Below are positions 13,917 through 21,145 of a DNA stretch of 21,145 bases, in pieces. Source of the DNA: Flavobacteriales bacterium (GTDB taxonomy: Bacteria; Bacteroidota; Bacteroidia; Flavobacteriales; PHOS-HE28); assembly GCA_008016945.1 (NCBI GenBank), contig SSGN01000178.1, forward strand, positions 1 through 21,145, in the 5' to 3' direction. Under the pieces are notes generated by a model. It was not told the DNA's origin, did no database searches, and worked only from the letters and a program-made list of their open reading frames with translations. Both the position numbers and the translations under genes were made by a program. Positions within the stretch are counted from its first letter, which is position 1; each line of letters begins with the position of its first letter.

Positions 13917-15920
13917 ATGATCCGCCACCCCCGCCGCACATTCCTTGCACTTGGCCTGCTGCTGGGATGCGTGCCGCTGCGCGCACAACTGGCGGATACG
14001 CTCCCGCTGCTGCAGCGCGTGGAACATGCGCCCTCCGGCCTGGAACGGTTGGACGGCCTGGAGAAGTTGGCCTGGGCGTGGCTCTTCTCGCCCCGCTCCC
14101 TGGCCTACATCGAGCAGGCGGAACCGCTTGCGCATGCACTGCGGCAGGCGCCGGACGTCCGCACGCGCCGGGAAGCGGCCCACTTGCACGGCATGCTGCT
14201 CTACACCAAGGGCTACTACCACAAGTTCCGCCGGGAGATGCCGCAGGCCCTGGCCTGCTTCCGCCAGGCCCGGGCCTTGCACCAGATGGAGCACGACACC
14301 ATGCGCATGGCCAATGCCGATGACGGGATCGGCGTGTGCCTGATGGCGGTGGGCATGCCGCGCGCCGCGCGGACCCACTTCGAAAGTGAACTGGCCCTCA
14401 TCCGCTCCACAAGGAACCCGATCAAGCAGAACATGGCCCGTGCGCAGCTCCACTTGGCCGAGGCCCTGATGAGGAGCGGCGACCCGGCGGGCGCCCGCGC
14501 CATGATCGCACAAGTGGACACCGGCATCCCCGAGGTCCATGCCTTCGCCTTGATGGCCGCCGCACAGATGGATCTGATCGCCCGGGACACGGCGGAAGGG
14601 CTGGCCCACATGGAACGGGCCCTCACCACCGTGCAGCATAGCCGCAACACCTGGGATGCCCTGCCCGTGCTGGAACCCTATGCCCGGTTGCGCGCACAGG
14701 CGGGCGACCATGCGGCTTCCCTATTGTTGGCGAACAGGTGCATGGAACTGGCCGAACGCACGGCCGATGAAGGTGCGCTCTGCGGATGCCGGATCCTTGC
14801 GGGTGACGCCCTCTTGCGTACGGGCGATGCACGCGGCGCGGAAAGGGCCTTCCTGGCCGCCCTGCGCCGGGCGGAGCGCTGGGGTTATACGGGCCTTTCC
14901 CGCGAGATCGGCGATGAGGGCAGCGTGGTGCATGCACTGGGCCGCCTGACGGACCTCTACGGCGCACAAGGACGGTTGCCCGAGGCGTTGGCCATGAGCC
15001 GCGCCTTTGCCGCCGCGAAGGATACCGTGCATGCCATAGAGGCCCGGGACGCCCTCCTGGCGCATGAGCTCGAGCTGGCCCAGCTGGCCGATAGCGCGGC
15101 CGAGAGCCAACGGATCGAGCGGGCCACCACCACGATCCGGAGCGACCTGGTCCGCGAACGTGGCAAACGCAACATGGCCCTGCTGATCGGCTCCGGGCTC
15201 CTGCTCCTCGGCGCCGGGGTCACCTTGGTGCTGGTGCGCGCGCGTAAGAAGGACCGCATGGTGGCCGCACAGGACCGGGAACTGGCCCGCCAGGAGCGGA
15301 TCATCCAGGAATACCGGATCCGCGAACAGCTGGGCCAGGACATGCACGACGACCTGGGCGCCGGCCTCACCGCACTGAAGCTGCGCAGTGAACTGATCGG
15401 CACAATGCCGATGGCCCCGGGCGATCGGCAGGAGCTCGGCCAGCTGGCCACCATGGCCGGGGACCTCATCGCCAGCCTGCGCCAGATCATCTGGGCCTTG
15501 GACGCGGAAAAGGGCAGCCTTGCAGACCTGGTCTCCTACATCGGCAACCATGTGCGCACCTATGGCGGCGAGAACGGGCTCGCCGTGGAACTCGCCACCA
15601 CCGGGCCATGGCCTGGGCTGCAACTCTCGCCCGAGCAGCGGCGCAACCTCTTCCTGGTGGTGAAAGAGGCCCTGCACAATGTGGTGAAGCATGCCCGTGC
15701 GCGGAACGTGCGGTTGGCCATGCACATGGACGGGCCCATGTTGTACATCGTGTTCAGCGATGATGGCGTTGGCCTTCCGCCTGAAGGCGAACGCACCGCA
15801 GGCAACGGGCTGCGCAACATGCAGCGGCGCATCGAAGCCTTCGGCGGCCGGTTCCACTTGGAAAAAGCAGTGCCCAGAGGAACTTCGGTGCACGCCTGCC
15901 TGCCCCTTGGCGAGCAGTGA
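13917..15920 (+). CDS. Membrane histidine kinase with periplasmic TPR-like sensor region
   Basis: The 667-residue kinase partners the preceding response regulator. After a signal peptide (residues 1-23) comes a helical, TPR-like region to about 390 (for example EMPQALACFRQARALHQ and GDARGAERAFLAALRRAE). A coiled stretch and one membrane helix follow (about 420-440). The cytoplasmic part has a HisKA_3 domain with phospho-accepting H477 in QDMHDDLGAGLTALKLRSE. A HATPase domain follows with N-box KEALHNVVKHA, DDGVG and GNGLRNM. This layout is common among Bacteroidota NarL-type kinases. The signal sensed is unknown. The start gives a clean signal peptide. Transcription probably continues from the regulator and perhaps into the secreted-protein gene at 16018. 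Confidence 0.92.
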   Translation: MIRHPRRTFLALGLLLGCVPLRAQLADTLPLLQRVEHAPSGLERLDGLEKLAWAWLFSPRSLAYIEQAEPLAHALRQAPDVRTRREAAHLHGMLLYTKGYYHKFRREMPQALACFRQARALHQMEHDTMRMANADDGIGVCLMAVGMPRAARTHFESELALIRSTRNPIKQNMARAQLHLAEALMRSGDPAGARAMIAQVDTGIPEVHAFALMAAAQMDLIARDTAEGLAHMERALTTVQHSRNTWDALPVLEPYARLRAQAGDHAASLLLANRCMELAERTADEGALCGCRILAGDALLRTGDARGAERAFLAALRRAERWGYTGLSREIGDEGSVVHALGRLTDLYGAQGRLPEALAMSRAFAAAKDTVHAIEARDALLAHELELAQLADSAAESQRIERATTTIRSDLVRERGKRNMALLIGSGLLLLGAGVTLVLVRARKKDRMVAAQDRELARQERIIQEYRIREQLGQDMHDDLGAGLTALKLRSELIGTMPMAPGDRQELGQLATMAGDLIASLRQIIWALDAEKGSLADLVSYIGNHVRTYGGENGLAVELATTGPWPGLQLSPEQRRNLFLVVKEALHNVVKHARARNVRLAMHMDGPMLYIVFSDDGVGLPPEGERTAGNGLRNMQRRIEAFGGRFHLEKAVPRGTSVHACLPLGEQ

Positions 15921-15954
15921 CCGGAACGCCGCAACACCGCGCCAGCACTGGGCT

Positions 15955-15968
15955 GTAACCATAGTTAC
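15955..15968. promoter_or_regulatory. Palindrome GTAAC-CATA-GTTAC upstream of the delta-60 repeat gene
   Basis: Perfect 5-bp arms surround four bases, 50 bp before the start codon at 16018. A similar element lies upstream of the response regulator (13168-13181). A binding site for that regulator is possible but rests only on this resemblance. Confidence 0.35.
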
Positions 15969-16017
15969 GTTGCGCAGGTCCAAGCGCTTCCGCAACTTCA
16001 CGGCCGATCAACACACC

Positions 16018-17706
16018 ATGCGTACCCACACCCTCCTTGCGCTTATGGCCACCGGCTCCTTGGCCTGTGCACAATACCCCGCTGCCTGGACCACCTTCGG
16101 CAACAACGGGCTCATCCTGGGCGATATGGCCACGGGATCCGCGGAGATGCACTCCTCCGTCATGCAGCCCGATGGAAAGCTGATCATTGCCGGGGAGGGA
16201 TACGACAGTGGACTGAATTCCTACTATGGGACCCTTGTCCGCATCGATACCGTATGCGGCGCGCTGGACAGTGCATTCGGCGACAACGGGGAGACGACAG
16301 TGACCTTTGAGCAACGCACGCGCCTGCGCGGTCTGGCCCTGCAACCGGACGGCAGGATCATCGGCTGCGGCATGATCGCGCCCGACAACTTTGCAAGCAC
16401 GCAGTGGCCCGGCGTGTTCCGCTTGCACGCGGATGGATCGGTGGACACCAGCTTCAACCACACGGGCTATGTGCGCATGCAACTCAGTGGCAACCCCGGC
16501 GATTTCATCACGCCATTCGCCACGGACAGCACCATCACCTGCCTCGGTGTTTCCAGTAACGGGGCCTTCGCGGCCGTGCGCTTCCTTACCAATGGAACCA
16601 TCGACACCAGCTTCGCGGACAACGGCTACAGTTACCAGTACCTTCCAAGCTGGGCCTTGCACTACGAGAATGCGGGCATCCAATTGGCCAGCGGCGCCTA
16701 CCTCGCCGCCGTCATCTGGTGCGACCCGAACGTGAGCGATTGCTACAGCTTCGCGCTGGCCAAGTACCTCAACAACGGGCAGCCGGACACCACCTTCGGC
16801 AACAACGGCATCGCCATCACGGGCATCGCCGGCCGGGCCGGTAATGCCCTGGGCCTGACCGAACTGCCCGATGGACGCATCCTGATCGGCGGCAACGCGA
16901 ACGGTGCCTTGGTGGTGCGCTTGTTGGCCGATGGCTCGGTGGACCCCGACTACGGCACCAATGGATCGAGCATCGTGCCGGACCAGGGACAGAACAAGGG
17001 CAGCAGGTTGGTGGTGCTGGCCGATGGCAGCACCTTGCAGTTCGGTCGCCCCGATGTGATCGGAGCGTGCATCCTGCGCGATGCCGATGGACAAGTGGTG
17101 AATGCCTTCGGAACGAACGGTGTCCTGCCCTTGGGCGGATACGCGATGACCGCTGGCCATCTGCTGCCCAGCGGCCGCATCATCGCCATGGGCTGGGACT
17201 TCGGCGCCAACACGGACTATGCGCTCGCCGGCCTTACCCCGGATCCGGTAGCCGATGGCCTGCCGGTGATCACCGTGAACGGTGCGGACCTGTTGAGCAG
17301 CGGTACGGGCGCTTTTCAATGGTACTTGGACGGCGGTGAGCTCGTGGGCGAGACAGGGTCGGTGCTCACCCCGTTGCAGAATGGCAGCTACACCGTGAGC
17401 CTCACCCGGTCGGAGGATTGTGTCTTCACTTCTGCGCCATACCAGCTGCTGAACGTTGGCGTGCAGGAGGTGGCCGAGCACAGCATCACCTTGATCGGGA
17501 ATCCGGTGGAGGAGTTGTTGCAAGTTCGGAACAGCGGTGCACCGGCCACCTTCACCTTGATCGGTACGGACGGCAGGCGATTCGCCCAAGGCCTCATTGC
17601 TCCGGGCATCAACACCATTGCCGTGGGGGCCCTGGCGCCGGGAGCCTACCTCCTTGCTTGGGAAACCTCCAGCGGCATGTGGTACGCCCGGGTGCTGAAG
17701 CGTTGA
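16018..17706 (+). CDS. T9SS-exported protein with delta-60-type repeats
   Basis: The 562-residue product has a signal peptide (MRTHTLLALMATGSLACAQ) and a series of repeats pairing D-x-x-FG-x-NG with L-x-DGRI-x-x-G. Examples are DSAFGDNGETTV, DTSFADNGYSY, DTTFGNNGIAIT with ELPDGRILIGG, and VNAFGTNGVLP with LPSGRIIAMG. This is the delta-60 (beta-propeller) repeat pattern. The C-terminus is a type A T9SS sorting domain (LIGNPVEELLQV, then NTIAVGALAPGAYLLAWE). It is therefore exported and probably surface-linked; function is unknown. The start at 16018 was chosen for the signal peptide; the open frame upstream overlaps the kinase gene and is not expected to be translated. It lies 97 bp after the kinase on the same strand and may be under its control. 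Confidence 0.88.
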   Translation: MRTHTLLALMATGSLACAQYPAAWTTFGNNGLILGDMATGSAEMHSSVMQPDGKLIIAGEGYDSGLNSYYGTLVRIDTVCGALDSAFGDNGETTVTFEQRTRLRGLALQPDGRIIGCGMIAPDNFASTQWPGVFRLHADGSVDTSFNHTGYVRMQLSGNPGDFITPFATDSTITCLGVSSNGAFAAVRFLTNGTIDTSFADNGYSYQYLPSWALHYENAGIQLASGAYLAAVIWCDPNVSDCYSFALAKYLNNGQPDTTFGNNGIAITGIAGRAGNALGLTELPDGRILIGGNANGALVVRLLADGSVDPDYGTNGSSIVPDQGQNKGSRLVVLADGSTLQFGRPDVIGACILRDADGQVVNAFGTNGVLPLGGYAMTAGHLLPSGRIIAMGWDFGANTDYALAGLTPDPVADGLPVITVNGADLLSSGTGAFQWYLDGGELVGETGSVLTPLQNGSYTVSLTRSEDCVFTSAPYQLLNVGVQEVAEHSITLIGNPVEELLQVRNSGAPATFTLIGTDGRRFAQGLIAPGINTIAVGALAPGAYLLAWETSSGMWYARVLKR

Positions 17707-17735
17707 GATCCGTGAGCTGCGGCGACCGCACCGTG

Positions 17736-17831
17736 ATGCTCGCCGGCAGCATGGATGCGAGGTGCATCGGCCGCATGGACAACCCCTTCGATGGGCAGGC
17801 GCCGGTACTGCTGGCGAACAGGAGGACGTAG
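17736..17831 (+). CDS. Possible 31-residue peptide ending GQAPVLLANRRT (copy 2)
   Basis: An ATG at 17736 (others in frame at 17751 and 17775) opens a short frame ending GQAPVLLANRRT-stop (17793-17831). It matches copy 1 at 13108-13146, with synonymous differences only over the 11 identical residues and a different stop codon in the same position. Just upstream, DNPF-DGQ here aligns with QSSLANGQ in copy 1 with an in-frame 3-nt length difference. The DNA can also form a 6-bp hairpin (CGCCGG with CTGGCG, loop TACTG), but copy 1 does not preserve it by compensating changes, so structure explains the conservation less well than coding. It begins 29 bp after the stop of the delta-60 repeat gene. 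Confidence 0.35.
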   Translation: MLAGSMDARCIGRMDNPFDGQAPVLLANRRT

Positions 17832-17850
17832 GGGGATGAACAACATATTC

Positions 17851-17931
17851 AATGGACGCAAATGGACGAAGCATGGACATGCGGAGCCGGAAAGCGGGAG
17901 GTGATCCATTCTGCGTCCATTGGAGTCCATT
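17851..17931. repeat. 28-bp imperfect inverted repeat built from AATGGAC units, ahead of the four-helix-bundle gene
   Basis: The left arm (17851-17878) has AATGGAC at 17851 and 17861 and cATGGAC at 17872. The right arm (17904-17931) has aTCCATT, GTCCATT and GTCCATT, ending at 17910, 17921 and 17931. The unit spacings (10 and 11 bp) mirror each other. The arms match at 22 of 28 positions around a 25-bp centre. The repeat ends 10 bp before the ATG at 17942. It could be a protein-binding site, an RNA hairpin controlling translation, or an element boundary. Confidence 0.75.
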
Positions 17932-17941
17932 TTGAGCAACC

Positions 17942-18622
17942 ATGAACTACCTTGGAGCCATGGACAAGCCCGCCCGGAAACACCCGCTGATACTGCCCCC
18001 GAGCGGAGGCTACGAGAAGCTTGTGAGCTACCAGGTGGCCAAGCTGCTCTACGATATGACCGTGCGCTTTGTGGACCGCTACATACCCGTGGGTAGCCGC
18101 ACTGCGGACCAAATGGAGCAGGCCGCGCGAAGCGGTGCGCGTAACATCGCGGAGGGAAGCAAGATCAGTGCGACCACGAAGAAGCTGGAACTGAACTTGA
18201 CCAGCGTGGCACGGGCCAGTTTGGATGAACTACGCCAGGACTACGAGTCGTTCCTGGATCAACGCAAGCTGCCGTTGTGGGAGCCGATGGACCCGCGCCG
18301 CAAGGAGTTGAGCAATGCACGCTGCAAAGGCCCCGATGAGGTGGCGCGTTGGATCAAGGCGGTATGGGAGCGTGAGAAGGAGCAACGCTTGATGGATGAA
18401 GACGGGCCGCGCACCGCGCGCACGCCACGCACCGTGAAGGACCGCGCCTATGCGGAGCTGAGCGCCAACGTGGGCCAGACGCTCTGCAAGATCGCACTGC
18501 ACCTGTTGGACAAGCAGGTCAACAGCCAGGCCCGCGCCTTTGAACAGGAAGGCGGCTTCAGCGAACGCTTGTACAAAATGCGGAGCGAGATCCGCAAGCA
18601 GCAGCAGGAGAAGGGTACATAG
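17942..18622 (+). CDS. Four-helix-bundle protein (23S rRNA intervening-sequence type) with suffix domain
   Basis: The 226-residue product resembles the small helical protein encoded in intervening sequences of bacterial 23S rRNA and related accessory proteins of diversity-generating retroelements. Typical parts are YEKLVSYQVAKLLYDMTVRF, the segment QMEQAARSGARNIAEGS, and the helix KLELNLTSVARASLDELRQD. Beyond about residue 130 it carries an extra helical part (KDRAYAELSANVGQTLCKIA, then LLDKQVNSQARAFEQEGGF), corresponding to the four-helix-bundle suffix type known from Bacteroidota. Its biochemical function is unknown; related proteins are basic and thought to bind nucleic acid. No reverse transcriptase or rRNA is nearby. 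A strong inverted repeat lies directly before the ATG. A start at 17960 is also possible. Confidence 0.85.
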   Translation: MNYLGAMDKPARKHPLILPPSGGYEKLVSYQVAKLLYDMTVRFVDRYIPVGSRTADQMEQAARSGARNIAEGSKISATTKKLELNLTSVARASLDELRQDYESFLDQRKLPLWEPMDPRRKELSNARCKGPDEVARWIKAVWEREKEQRLMDEDGPRTARTPRTVKDRAYAELSANVGQTLCKIALHLLDKQVNSQARAFEQEGGFSERLYKMRSEIRKQQQEKGT

Positions 18623-18862
18623 GTCCGAGTGTGCCTATTCAATCCAGCCCGCGCTGAGCAGGTGCTGTACTGCGGTCGATCCCCTGACGACCATACTTCG
18701 ATCAAGGAGAGCAAATGGCCTTGAAGGCCGACCGTGCATCGCGATCCCTTCGGCTGCCAAGGGCACCCTGGCCCGGACAGACCCGCATTCCACCGCTCAT
18801 GTGATCACCCACCTTGTTCCCGGGCGAGTTCGCATCTTGTCGGCTCAAACCAGGTCCCCCCC
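18623..18862. other. Gap between four-helix-bundle gene and ABC ATPase gene
   Basis: This 240-bp stretch has no supported gene. A perfect inverted repeat GGCCTT-G-AAGGCC lies at 18717-18729 without a following T-run. No clear Bacteroidota promoter is seen, though one must be expected for the ABC genes. The in-frame extension of the ATPase back to 18734 is not protein-like. Confidence 0.4.
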
Positions 18863-19750
18863 ATGCAACTCCTTATCTCCGGCCTCAGCAAGACCTACGC
18901 CAACGGCGTGAAGGCGCTGGACAACGTGAGCCTCACCATCCCCACGGGCATGTTCGGCCTGCTGGGGCCCAACGGCGCGGGCAAGAGCACGCTCATGCGC
19001 ATCCTGGCCACCTTGCAGGAGGCCGACAGCGGCACGGCCATGCTCGGGGACATCGACATACTGCAGCAGAAGCACGAGGTGCGCAAGGTGCTGGGCTATC
19101 GGCCGCAGGAGTTCGGCGTGCACCCGCGGGTGAGCGCCTACCAGATGTTGGACCACATCGCCCTGCTGAAAGGCGTGATCCACAATGGTGAGCGCAAGGC
19201 GCTGGTAGAGGCCCTGCTGCAGAAGGTGAACCTCTGGGAGCACCGCAAGCGCCGCATCGCCGGCTTCAGCGGGGGCATGAAGCAGCGCTTCGGCATCGCG
19301 CAATCGCTGATCGGTGAACCCAAGCTCATCATCGTGGACGAGCCCACCGCCGGCCTGGACCCCGGAGAGCGCAACCGCTTCTACAACCTGCTCACCGAGA
19401 TCGGCGAGAACGTGGTGGTGATCCTCAGCACCCACATCGTGCAGGACGTGCAGGAGCTGTGCAGCAACATGGCCATCATCAACAAGGGGCGGCTGCTCTT
19501 CGCAGGCGCGCCCAACGACGCCCTGGCCGAGGTGAAGGGCCGCATCTGGGAGAAGAGTATCGCCAAGGGTGAGCTCGAAGCGCACAGCGCCAGGTACCGC
19601 GTGATCAGCAACAAGCTCCTCAGCGGCCGGCCGTCCATCCACATCTTCAGCGAGCAGCATCCGCAGGATGGCTTCACCGCCGCCGAGCCCAGCCTGGAGG
19701 ACGTCTTCTTCAGCCACATCCACGGAGCCCTGGAAACCGCCGCCGCATGA
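18863..19750 (+). CDS. ABC transporter ATP-binding protein
   Basis: This 295-residue ATPase powers the exporter encoded with the next gene. Motifs are Walker A GPNGAGKST (35-43), Q-loop YRPQ (79-82), signature FSGGMKQ (135-141), Walker B LIIVDEP (155-161) and switch H191 in LSTHIVQDVQEL. All are intact. After about residue 215 there is a C-terminal extension of some 80 residues, as in many ABC-2 type exporters. The ATG at 18863 (MQLLISGLSKTYANG) is chosen because it begins the ABC fold directly. Its stop overlaps the permease start as ATGA, showing coupled translation. Substrate is unknown. Confidence 0.93.
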   Translation: MQLLISGLSKTYANGVKALDNVSLTIPTGMFGLLGPNGAGKSTLMRILATLQEADSGTAMLGDIDILQQKHEVRKVLGYRPQEFGVHPRVSAYQMLDHIALLKGVIHNGERKALVEALLQKVNLWEHRKRRIAGFSGGMKQRFGIAQSLIGEPKLIIVDEPTAGLDPGERNRFYNLLTEIGENVVVILSTHIVQDVQELCSNMAIINKGRLLFAGAPNDALAEVKGRIWEKSIAKGELEAHSARYRVISNKLLSGRPSIHIFSEQHPQDGFTAAEPSLEDVFFSHIHGALETAAA

Positions 19751-21145
19751 CCGTACGCCTCTTCCTCCTGGAGCTGCGCCATTGGCTGCGACAGCCCATG
19801 GTGTACATCTTCCTGCTGCTGTTCGCCCTGCTGGCCTTCGGCGCCACCACCTGGGACAAGCTGCAGATCGGCGGGCCCATGGCCAACGTGAAAATGAACT
19901 CCCCGTTCGTGGTGTTCAACTGGTACTCCGTGCTCGCCTTCCTCGGCCTCTTCATGGTCACCGCCTTCGTGAACGCCGCAGCCATCCGCGACTTCACCAA
20001 CAACACGGCGCAGCTGCTGTTCAGCACGCCGATCACCAAGGCGCAGTACCTGCTGGGCCGCTTCCTGGGGAGCACGGTGGTGGCGTCGTTGCCGCTGCTG
20101 GGCGTCACCCTCGGGGTGGTCGTGGGCAGCTGGATGCCCTGGGTGGACCCCGAGAAGCTCGGCCCCAACAACCTCATGGCCCACGCGCAGGCCTACTTCT
20201 ACCTCACGCTGCCGAACATCCTCTTCTCCGCCGCCATCATCTTCTCGGTATCGGTGCTCATGCGCAGCACGGCGGCGGCATACATCACCACGGTGGTGGT
20301 GCTGGTGGGCAACGGCATCGCCGGCACGCTCATGAGCGAGATGGAGAACCACACGCTGGCCGCCATGCTCGACCCCTTCGGCGGCAGTGCCTTCGAGCTG
20401 ATCACCCGCTACTGGACGGTGGACGACAAGAACACCCTGCTGCTGCCCATGCACGGCGTGCTCCTGTGGAACCGCCTGCTCTGGATCGCGGTCTCCATCG
20501 GCATCTTCCTCTTCTGCTACTGGCGCTTCAGCTTCACCGACCGCCGCAGCAAGGCCACCCGCATCGACGAGGAAGGCCCCACCGTCTTCGCCCATACCGC
20601 CCTGCCCGCCGTCACCAAGGTGGATGGACCTGGTGCCCAGCTCCGCCGCTTCCGCCGCATCGCGTGGAACGACTTCACCGGCATGCTCAAAGGCACGGCC
20701 TTCATGATCGTGGCGGGCATCGGCCTGGTCAACATGTTCTTCGGCCTGGCCTTCTCCACCTCGCTGTACGAGAACGAGATCCTCCCGGTCACCTACCACG
20801 TGGTGGACATGATCCGCGGCTCGTTCGAGCTCTTCACCATGATCCTCATCGTGTTCTACAGCGGCCTGCTGGTGTGGAAGGAGCGCGAGCCGAAGTTCGA
20901 CGAGGTGGTGGACGCCACGCCGGTATCGCTGGGCGTTCCGCTGGCGGCCAAGTTCACCGCGCTGATGCTCCTGCTGCTGGTGCTGCTCTGCGGCAGCGCG
21001 CTGGGCGGCATGCTCTTCCAGCTCATCAAAGGCTACAACCGCCTGGAACCCGGCGTGTACCTGGGCCTCTACATCCTGCCGGGACTGGTCACCTACGCCA
21101 TCATGGCCGCGCTCTCCTTCACCGTGCATGTGCTGGTGAACAACA
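19747..21145 (+). CDS. ABC-2 type permease, N-terminal 466 codons (cut by window edge)
   Basis: An open frame starts at the ATG overlapping the ATPase stop and runs to the window end. The visible part begins MTVRLFLLELRHWLRQPMVY and contains about 10-11 hydrophobic helices in two similar blocks (about residues 15-260 and 300-466). Each block opens with a cytoplasmic ELRHWLRQP or RIAWNDFTGMLKG type entry. Phrases such as FVNAAAIRDFTNNTAQLLFSTPI and KEREPKFDEVVDATPVS are typical of ABC-2 exporter permeases. In Bacteroidota, long permeases of this kind often continue into an M1-type aminopeptidase domain; whether this one does cannot be seen. Confidence 0.88.
   Translation, partial: MTVRLFLLELRHWLRQPMVYIFLLLFALLAFGATTWDKLQIGGPMANVKMNSPFVVFNWYSVLAFLGLFMVTAFVNAAAIRDFTNNTAQLLFSTPITKAQYLLGRFLGSTVVASLPLLGVTLGVVVGSWMPWVDPEKLGPNNLMAHAQAYFYLTLPNILFSAAIIFSVSVLMRSTAAAYITTVVVLVGNGIAGTLMSEMENHTLAAMLDPFGGSAFELITRYWTVDDKNTLLLPMHGVLLWNRLLWIAVSIGIFLFCYWRFSFTDRRSKATRIDEEGPTVFAHTALPAVTKVDGPGAQLRRFRRIAWNDFTGMLKGTAFMIVAGIGLVNMFFGLAFSTSLYENEILPVTYHVVDMIRGSFELFTMILIVFYSGLLVWKEREPKFDEVVDATPVSLGVPLAAKFTALMLLLLVLLCGSALGGMLFQLIKGYNRLEPGVYLGLYILPGLVTYAIMAALSFTVHVLVNN

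Noticed and set aside
12702..14711. A 669-codon open frame on the minus strand across the response regulator and kinase
   Set aside because: It is antisense to two well-recognised genes and resembles no protein; GC-rich codon usage opens this frame by chance.
13317..15920. A diversity-generating retroelement around the four-helix-bundle gene
   Set aside because: Four-helix proteins can accompany such elements, but no reverse transcriptase or template/variable repeat pair is visible in the window.
17793..17831. RNA hairpin as the cause of conservation of the GQAPVLLANRR block
   Set aside because: The 6-bp stem of copy 2 has an uncompensated mismatch in copy 1, while the peptide is identical; structure alone does not explain the pattern. 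Kept as an alternative in the finding.
15754..17943. A 729-codon open frame on the minus strand opposite the delta-60 repeat gene
   Set aside because: It is antisense to a gene with signal peptide, repeats and sorting domain; no coherent features of its own.
19381..21129. A 582-codon minus-strand frame opposite the ABC permease
   Set aside because: Composition dominated by E, H, Q and G from antisense reading; the plus strand holds a clear membrane permease coupled to the ATPase.

Overview
The window looks like a chromosomal segment of a GC-rich member of the Bacteroidota, most likely Flavobacteriales. Three large exported proteins end in the C-terminal sorting domain used by the type IX secretion system (T9SS), which is essentially confined to this phylum. 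The nitrous oxide reductase cluster has the Bacteroidota form of clade II, and start codons generally lack Shine-Dalgarno sequences. No rRNA, tRNA or CRISPR array was seen.

Layout. (1) 1-110, minus: the first 36 codons of an IS30-type transposase, cut by the window edge. (2) 341-7135, minus: a seven-gene N2O-reduction operon, transcribed in the order cytochrome c lipoprotein, nosZ, a four-helix membrane protein, nosL, nosD, nosF, nosY. An FNR/DNR-type box (7225-7238) lies about 40 bp upstream of the likely transcription start. (3) 7425-8663, plus: a divergent polytopic membrane protein with histidine motifs recalling heme-copper oxidase subunit I. (4) 9040-12735, minus: two tandem T9SS-exported proteins. 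(5) 13221-17706, plus: a LuxR-type response regulator, a TPR-containing histidine kinase and a third T9SS-exported protein with delta-60-type repeats. (6) 17942-18622, plus: a four-helix-bundle protein of the 23S rRNA intervening-sequence type, with a 28-bp inverted repeat directly before its start. (7) 18863 to the end, plus: an ABC exporter ATPase and its translationally coupled permease, cut by the window edge.

How it works together. NosZ reduces N2O to N2 in the periplasm and probably receives electrons from the lipoprotein cytochrome c. NosL and the NosDFY transporter supply copper. The small membrane protein between nosZ and nosL is probably a lineage-specific part of the same system. 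The FNR-type box suggests induction at low oxygen or by nitrogen oxides. Region 5 is a separate sensor/regulator unit next to a secreted protein.

Least explained items: (a) two short open frames, 13048-13146 and 17736-17831, that share the ending GQAPVLLANRR[S/T]-stop, with only synonymous changes in the 11 identical residues; (b) the symmetric AATGGAC inverted repeat before the four-helix-bundle gene; (c) 7-bp-periodic repeats at the nosD/nosF and nosF/nosY junctions, which appear to supply a C-terminal tail to NosD; (d) successive hairpins between nosZ and the next gene.
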